From positions 1-19,047 of the forward strand of contig NZ_CALDPF010000058.1 of NCBI RefSeq assembly GCF_937912035.1: a stretch of 19,047 nt of DNA, read 5' to 3'. The notes beneath the pieces were generated by a model that made no database searches, was not told the origin of the DNA, and saw only the letters and a list, made by a program, of their open reading frames with translations. The position numbers were made by a program, and so were the translations under genes. This stretch comes from an uncultured Bacteroides sp. (lineage in GTDB: Bacteria > Bacteroidota > Bacteroidia > Bacteroidales > Bacteroidaceae). Of the stretch, positions 15,486-19,047 are shown piece by piece. How positions within the stretch are numbered: the stretch's first letter is position 1; each line of letters starts with the position of its first letter.

Positions 15486-17267
15486 CTATTTAATAGGAAA
15501 AGTCATTGTTTTGAGCCATATCTTTTCTTCGTTTGTGAGGTATGGCGAAAGTTTATCGTAAACCGTTGCATGGTAATTATTCAGCCATAAGATTTCCTCG
15601 TGTGACAACATTTCTTTTATTATCGGATCTTTGGATATAGGGCACAGTGTAAGTTGTTCGAACTTATAGAATATTCCGAATTCAGTCTCTTTTCCCGGTA
15701 CTATAAGCATTGTGTTTTCTGTGCGTATTCCATATTGTCCGCTTCTGTATATTCCCGGTTCGTTTGTAATTGTCATTCCCGGTTTTAATATGGTCGGTAC
15801 ATTATTCATTCTTATCTGATGCGGTCCTTCATGGACATTCAGGAAATGTCCCACTCCGTGTCCTGTTCCATGGCCGTAGTTAACTCCTTCTTTCCACATT
15901 GCGATTCTTGCCAGTACGTCAAGCTGAGTTCCGCATGTTCCGTCAGGAAATTCTGCCATTGCAAGCTGAATAAATCCTTTTAGGACTAAAGTATAGTCTT
16001 TCTTCTGGGCGTCTGATATAGCTCCTAGCGGTATGGTACGTGTTATGTCGGTAGTACCGTCCAGATATTGTGCGCCGCTGTCAAGGAGTAGAAGGCCTTC
16101 CGGTTTGAGAGTTGAAGCGGATTCTTCGGTAGCTTCGTAATGTACTATTGCTCCATGTTCCTGATAGCCGGCAATTGTGGCAAAACTGATTCCCTGGAAG
16201 TACTCCATTTCAGAACGGTATTTGTATAACTGCTTATCTATGCTCGTTTCTGTCTGGTCGCCGTTTTTTACGGATTTGCCCAGCCACATTAGGAATCTTA
16301 CCATAGCTATACCGTCGCGTATCATTGCATTGTGGAAGCCGGATATTTCAGTCTTGTTTTTTATTGATTTGAATTCGCATACAGGAGAATTGGTGAGGTT
16401 TACGGTGTTTTGTCTTATTGCTGCATTGTATATTGCAAAATTTATTGTTGGCGACATCCATATGTTATAGTTATGGCATGACATTATATCGCCTTCTATC
16501 TCTTCATAGGCTTTTATGGTTATATTGTGCGATGTTAAGTAAGCTTCGACATCTTCCGATAGTTTCTCCTTATTTATATATAATACGGCATAATCTTTTA
16601 ATATGAGCAGATATGACACAAAAAGAGGGTTGCAATGTATGTCATTACCGCGCATATTGAGTGTCCATGCTATCTCGTCTAGTGAAGATAAGAGTACAGC
16701 CTCATTTTCTTTTAATGAAATCCTGCTTCTGATTCTTGAAAGTTTTGCGTCTGTGTTTTCTCCGGAAAACTTTTCGTCTAGAATGAACGGTTTGTGGGTT
16801 GGAATTTCAGGTCTGTCGTTCCATATCAGTTTATATGGGTCTTCTGTCATTACCAGTTTTATTCCTTGGGTTGCTAGATTTTCTTCCAAATCTTTTATAA
16901 TACTTACTGATGTCGTATAACCGTCGAACCCGACTTTGTCTCCCTCTTTCAGAACATTGCATAACCATTCGCTTATTGACGGAGTGCCGGCTATACGTTC
17001 CTTGAACAATTTAAGTCCGCTTCCTGCAAGCTGTTCTTCAGCCTGTATAAAATATCTTGAATCTGTCCATAAGCCTCCGCCGTCTTTTGTTATAACTGCT
17101 GTTCCTGCGGAGCCGGTGAATCCTGTTATCCATTTTCGTGATTCCCAGTGTGCAGGCACGTATTCGCCTGAATGTGGGTCTGTACTGAATGTTATATATG
17201 CTGATAAGCCATTTCTTTTCATGAATTGCCTTAATGAGGCTATCCTTCCGATAATTATATCTTTCAT
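15486..17267 (-). CDS. pepP: Aminopeptidase P family protein (Xaa-Pro aminopeptidase, M24B)
   Basis: A 593-residue cytosolic metallopeptidase that removes an N-terminal residue before proline. The frame is open to 17381, but the ATG at 17267 is preferred: it starts MKDIIIGRIASLRQFMKRNG, the usual start for this family, and the upstream part would overlap the promoter. Two creatinase-N-like domains (about 1-300) precede the catalytic pita-bread domain. Metal ligands are visible as D396 and D407 (LLLDSGAQYLDGTTDITRTI), H470 (HGTGHGVGHFLNVHEGP), E503 (TITNEPGIY) and E517 (GIRTENT), so the enzyme should be active. The length matches the long eukaryote-like/Bacteroidetes form rather than the roughly 440-residue E. 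coli PepP. No signal peptide. It is divergent from rpsU and a stand-alone unit. Confidence 0.93.
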   Translation of the reverse strand: MKDIIIGRIASLRQFMKRNGLSAYITFSTDPHSGEYVPAHWESRKWITGFTGSAGTAVITKDGGGLWTDSRYFIQAEEQLAGSGLKLFKERIAGTPSISEWLCNVLKEGDKVGFDGYTTSVSIIKDLEENLATQGIKLVMTEDPYKLIWNDRPEIPTHKPFILDEKFSGENTDAKLSRIRSRISLKENEAVLLSSLDEIAWTLNMRGNDIHCNPLFVSYLLILKDYAVLYINKEKLSEDVEAYLTSHNITIKAYEEIEGDIMSCHNYNIWMSPTINFAIYNAAIRQNTVNLTNSPVCEFKSIKNKTEISGFHNAMIRDGIAMVRFLMWLGKSVKNGDQTETSIDKQLYKYRSEMEYFQGISFATIAGYQEHGAIVHYEATEESASTLKPEGLLLLDSGAQYLDGTTDITRTIPLGAISDAQKKDYTLVLKGFIQLAMAEFPDGTCGTQLDVLARIAMWKEGVNYGHGTGHGVGHFLNVHEGPHQIRMNNVPTILKPGMTITNEPGIYRSGQYGIRTENTMLIVPGKETEFGIFYKFEQLTLCPISKDPIIKEMLSHEEILWLNNYHATVYDKLSPYLTNEEKIWLKTMTFPIK

Positions 17268-17299
17268 TAGTATATTGGTTTTAGTAATTATTTGATTTA

Positions 17300-17307
17300 C
17301 AAAGATA
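17300..17307 (-). promoter_or_regulatory. -7 element for the aminopeptidase gene
   Basis: On the minus strand this reads TATCTTTG, an exact TAnnTTTG match, 32 bases before the chosen start codon. At the -33 distance there is only a TTTTCC-like sequence, so the promoter looks moderate. Its presence supports the start at 17267 over the longer open frame. Confidence 0.55.
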
Positions 17308-17347
17308 GTGCTATTTATGTGTTTTGTGGAAAAAATGCGTGGAAAGT

Positions 17348-17378
17348 TTTGTATATTAAGAAAGTATGTGTAATTTTG
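17348..17378 (+). promoter_or_regulatory. Promoter of rpsU
   Basis: TTTG at 17348-17351, a 19-base spacer and TAATTTTG at 17371-17378 give a full Bacteroidetes -33/-7 promoter. It is followed by CACCGCA and, after 8 bases, TGCGG (stem 17381-17385 with 17394-17398), so the very start of the transcript can form a small hairpin or the DNA at the start site is palindromic. Confidence 0.75.
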
Positions 17379-17437
17379 CACCGCAATTTTTACTGCGGAA
17401 AAATATTTAACAACAACATAATTAATTTTTTAAAAAC

Positions 17438-17629
17438 ATGATCGTAGTTCCAGTAAAAGAAGGCGAAAACATTGAAAAAGCGCTGAAAAAATTTAAGAGA
17501 AAATTTGAAAAAACAGGTGTTGTAAAAGAACTTAGAAGCAGACAACAGTTTGATAAACCGTCTGTTTTGAAAAGATTGAAAATGGAACGTGCTATTTACG
17601 TTCAGAAATTACATCAGGTAGAAGAATAA
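17438..17629 (+). CDS. rpsU: 30S ribosomal protein bS21
   Basis: A 63-residue, strongly basic small-subunit protein with the bS21 start IVVPVKEGENIEKALKKFKR and the FEKTGVVKELRSRQQFDKPS segment; family length is 55-70 residues. In the Bacteroidetes ribosome bS21, with bS18 and bS6, is known to help sequester the 3' end of 16S rRNA, which explains the general lack of Shine-Dalgarno sequences in this phylum. The gene itself has no Shine-Dalgarno: the 30 bases before the ATG are only A/T-rich. It has its own strong promoter, and a hairpin downstream probably reduces read-through into the recombinase gene. Confidence 0.96.
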   Translation: MIVVPVKEGENIEKALKKFKRKFEKTGVVKELRSRQQFDKPSVLKRLKMERAIYVQKLHQVEE

Positions 17630-17667
17630 TAATTTCGCAAAGTTCTTTGAATTATTGAATTCTTTTT
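17628..17667 (+). terminator. Hairpin between rpsU and the recombinase gene (attenuator-like)
   Basis: AATAATT (17628-17634) pairs with AATTATT (17650-17656), and CAAAG (17638-17642) with CTTTG (17645-17649), leaving a 3-base bulge on the left. TTCTTTTT follows after three bases. The stem is A/T-rich and overlaps the rpsU stop codon, so partial termination is likelier than a full stop. That would leave the downstream genes at lower expression than rpsU. Confidence 0.4.
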
Positions 17668-17704
17668 CATATATTCGTTGCTGAATTAATAATGCAATGT
17701 TTCT

Positions 17705-18586
17705 ATGACAGTAGAGTCTTTTCTTCATTACCTAAGGTATGAACGTAACTATTCTGAGAAGACAATTGTTTCTTACGGAATAGATATGAAAGAGTTTCAA
17801 GGGTATTTGAATGGATTAGACAGCGAATTGAAACTTGAAAACGTTGATTCTGATATAGTACGAGGATGGGTTGTTAAACTCATGGAAAGTGGAATGTCCG
17901 GAGCTTCGGTAAATCGTAAGCTCAGTGCGTTGAGAACTTTCTATAAGTATCTTTTGAAGAAAAAGATGATAACGGTCGATCCGATGTCTATAGTGAAAGG
18001 TCCTAAGAAAAAGAAACCTCTGCCAACCTTTGTAAGGGAGGAAGATATGGATAAACTTTTGGATGGTGATCTTTTTGATGATTCGTTTGAAGGTGCTCGT
18101 GATAAGCTTATAATGACCATGTTCTATGAAACTGGTATGCGACTATCCGAATTGATTTCGCTTGATGATGCTGACGTAGATTTGTTTTCCAATGTTGTCA
18201 AAGTAACAGGAAAACGAAATAAACAGAGGCTGATACCTTTTGGAGAGAATCTGAAATGTGAAATACAGTCTTATGTGGAATGTAGAAATATTGCTGTAGG
18301 CTGCTCGTGTGAAGCTTTTTTCGTGAGAAAAAATGGGAAGAGACTTTATCCGATGCTGGTCTATAAATTAGTGAAGCAAAACCTGTCGAAAGTCGTTGCG
18401 TTGAAAAAAAGAAGTCCGCATGTGCTCAGACATTCATTTGCGACAGCGATGCTTAATAATGACGCAGAGCTGGAAGCAGTAAAAGAGTTGTTAGGGCATG
18501 AAAGTGTTACGACTACTGAAATATATACTCATACGACTTTTGAAGAATTAAAAAAAGTATATAAACAAGCTCATCCAAGAGCGTAA
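17705..18586 (+). CDS. xerC: Tyrosine recombinase, XerC/XerD family
   Basis: A 293-residue site-specific recombinase of the length of chromosomal Xer proteins, which resolve chromosome dimers at dif. An N-terminal SAM-like core-binding domain covers about residues 1-85 (ESFLHYLRYERNYSEKTIVS). The catalytic domain follows, with all active-site residues present: R146 (TGMRLSEL), K170 (VTGKRNKQR), H239 and R242 (HVLRHSFAT), H265 (LLGHESVTTTEIYTH) and nucleophile Y274. No integrase-type attachment site, excisionase or phage gene is nearby, and its place between rpsU and hpf matches the conserved Bacteroidales arrangement. It is therefore a housekeeping Xer and not a mobile-element integrase. Whether it acts as XerC or XerD cannot be decided here; the symbol is provisional. 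Confidence 0.9.
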   Translation: MTVESFLHYLRYERNYSEKTIVSYGIDMKEFQGYLNGLDSELKLENVDSDIVRGWVVKLMESGMSGASVNRKLSALRTFYKYLLKKKMITVDPMSIVKGPKKKKPLPTFVREEDMDKLLDGDLFDDSFEGARDKLIMTMFYETGMRLSELISLDDADVDLFSNVVKVTGKRNKQRLIPFGENLKCEIQSYVECRNIAVGCSCEAFFVRKNGKRLYPMLVYKLVKQNLSKVVALKKRSPHVLRHSFATAMLNNDAELEAVKELLGHESVTTTEIYTHTTFEELKKVYKQAHPRA

Positions 18587-18590
18587 AGAA

Positions 18591-18597
18591 AAGGAGG
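18591..18597 (+). promoter_or_regulatory. Perfect Shine-Dalgarno sequence before hpf
   Basis: AAGGAGG lies 5 bases before the hpf ATG and 4 bases after the recombinase stop codon. It is fully complementary to the anti-Shine-Dalgarno core CCUCC. No other gene in the window has a correctly spaced site of this quality (the pump gene has AGGAG but only one base from its ATG), and the phylum normally lacks them. Confidence 0.8.
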
Positions 18598-18602
18598 TTT
18601 TT

Positions 18603-18902
18603 ATGGAAGTAAGAATTCAATCAATTCATTTCGATGCATCAGAAAAATTGGAGGCTTTTATTCAGAAAAAAGCTGAAAAGCTCGAGAAGTTTTGCGACGA
18701 TATAAAGAAAGTTGAGGTGTCTCTAAAAGTAGTAAAACCGGAAACAGCAATGAATAAGGAAGCCGGAGTTAGAATTTTGGCTCTAAATTCCGAGTTTTAC
18801 GCAGAAAAAGTATGCGATACATTCGAAGAAGCTATAGATACATGTATGGATGCTTTGTCGAAGCAATTGCAGAAAACAAAAGAAAAACAGCAAATTAAAT
18901 AA
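18603..18902 (+). CDS. hpf: Ribosome hibernation-promoting factor (HPF/RaiA family, short form)
   Basis: A 99-residue protein of the HPF/YfiA family that binds the small subunit between head and body, blocking mRNA and tRNA binding in slow-growing cells. It starts MEVRIQSIHFDASEKLEAFI, has the basic coiled segment IQKKAEKLEKFCDDIKKVEV, the beta strand VSLKVVKPETAMNKEAGVRI and a C-terminal helix (EEAIDTCMDALSKQLQKTKE) with a lysine/glutamine-rich end. There is no C-terminal dimerisation domain, so it is a short form of under 110 residues. It follows the recombinase gene by 16 bases and is the only gene here with a strong, properly spaced Shine-Dalgarno. It is plausibly co-transcribed with the recombinase and perhaps rpsU. 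Confidence 0.93.
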   Translation: MEVRIQSIHFDASEKLEAFIQKKAEKLEKFCDDIKKVEVSLKVVKPETAMNKEAGVRILALNSEFYAEKVCDTFEEAIDTCMDALSKQLQKTKEKQQIK

Positions 18903-18920
18903 AAAAATAAGAGTATTTAT

Positions 18921-18950
18921 TTTGTGATTTAAAAATTATATCTAACTTTG
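18921..18950 (+). promoter_or_regulatory. Promoter of the tRNA-Thr transcription unit
   Basis: TTTG at 18921-18924, an 18-base spacer and TAACTTTG at 18943-18950 form a near-consensus Bacteroidetes promoter. The start point should fall around 18956-18959, some 37 bases before the tRNA. In related genomes this unit usually continues through more tRNAs to the EF-Tu gene, but that lies beyond the window. Confidence 0.75.
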
Positions 18951-18990
18951 CAGCCGCAAACTACCGCTTTGCGGTTGCAAAGTTCTTTTA
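18944..18990 (+). terminator. 17-bp inverted repeat after hpf, overlapping the tRNA promoter
   Basis: Positions 18944-18960 pair with 18968-18984 over 17 bases with a single G-U at 18953/18975 and a 7-base loop, followed by CTTTTA. For transcripts arriving from hpf this is a good terminator-like hairpin. Its left arm contains most of the -7 element of the tRNA promoter, so a new transcript starting here would carry only the inner stem (CCGCAAA with TTTGCGG). Confidence 0.6.
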
Positions 18991-18994
18991 ATAA

Positions 18995-19047
18995 GCCTCT
19001 TTAGCTCAGTTGGCCAGAGCACGTGATTTGTAATCTCGGGGTCGTTG
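18995..19047 (+). tRNA. tRNA-Thr (anticodon TGT), 3' part cut off by the window end
   Basis: The acceptor strand GCCTCTT, D-arm GCTC/GAGC with loop AGTTGGCCA, and anticodon arm CGTGA-TTTGTAA-TCTCG are visible. The loop gives anticodon TGT, reading ACA and related Thr codons. The anticodon stem has one T-T mismatch in the middle, which does not alter the assignment. The T-arm, 3' acceptor strand and end are outside the window. Confidence 0.88.

Noticed and set aside
17705..18586. Tyrosine recombinase considered as an integrase of a mobile element next to tRNA genes
   Set aside because: No attachment-site duplication, excisionase, phage or conjugation genes; embedded between rpsU and hpf in an apparently conserved housekeeping order.
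19017..19041. T-T mismatch in the anticodon stem of tRNA-Thr as a sign of a pseudogene
   Set aside because: All other visible arms pair correctly and the gene has a strong promoter; a single stem mismatch of this kind is tolerated.

Overview
The window looks like chromosome from a member of the Bacteroidales (Bacteroides/Phocaeicola/Prevotella type; genus not resolved). The evidence is a SusC/SusD pair, promoters with the Bacteroidetes -7 element TAnnTTTG instead of sigma70 boxes, A/T-rich leaders that almost all lack a Shine-Dalgarno sequence, and the gene order rpsU - tyrosine recombinase - hpf - tRNA-Thr, which I recall as characteristic of Bacteroides-type genomes.

Left part (1-7000, all minus strand, transcribed right to left): a LytS-like sensor kinase and a LytTR response regulator form one transcription unit. 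After a 159-bp gap they are followed by a SusC-type TonB-dependent transporter and a SusD-type lipoprotein. No glycoside hydrolase, ECF sigma factor or hybrid two-component regulator is present, so the substrate of the SusCD pair cannot be read from context. Centre (7000-12860, plus strand): divergent from the kinase is a complete tripartite RND efflux operon, made of a periplasmic adaptor lipoprotein, an inner-membrane HAE1 pump and an outer-membrane factor lipoprotein. The shared intergenic region carries a 14-bp direct repeat (13/14 identical) at exactly 21-bp spacing, just upstream of the efflux promoter. This is the geometry expected of a LytTR-domain binding site, so the kinase/regulator pair probably controls the pump, and perhaps the SusCD pair as well. 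A strong bidirectional terminator separates this operon from the next gene.

Right part (12870-19047): a minus-strand mannose-1-phosphate guanylyltransferase; tRNA-Leu(CAA) with its own promoter and terminator; a flavodoxin-fold/2x[4Fe-4S] protein; a minus-strand aminopeptidase P; then the translation-linked cluster rpsU (bS21), tyrosine recombinase, hpf and the start of tRNA-Thr(UGU), which is cut by the window edge. Between the convergent flavodoxin/ferredoxin and aminopeptidase genes lies a three-unit 22-bp tandem array of small hairpins with compensatory base changes.

Most genes are ordinary members of known families. The points most worth a second look are regulatory: the LytTR-type direct repeat linking the two-component system to the efflux pump, a perfect Shine-Dalgarno sequence on hpf alone in a Shine-Dalgarno-poor lineage (and in the same cluster as bS21, which is known to mask the anti-Shine-Dalgarno), the promoter embedded in a long palindrome before tRNA-Thr, and the hairpin array. 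No gene-free stretch exceeds 300 bases; the longest (14170-14443 and 15227-15485) are described in the feature list.
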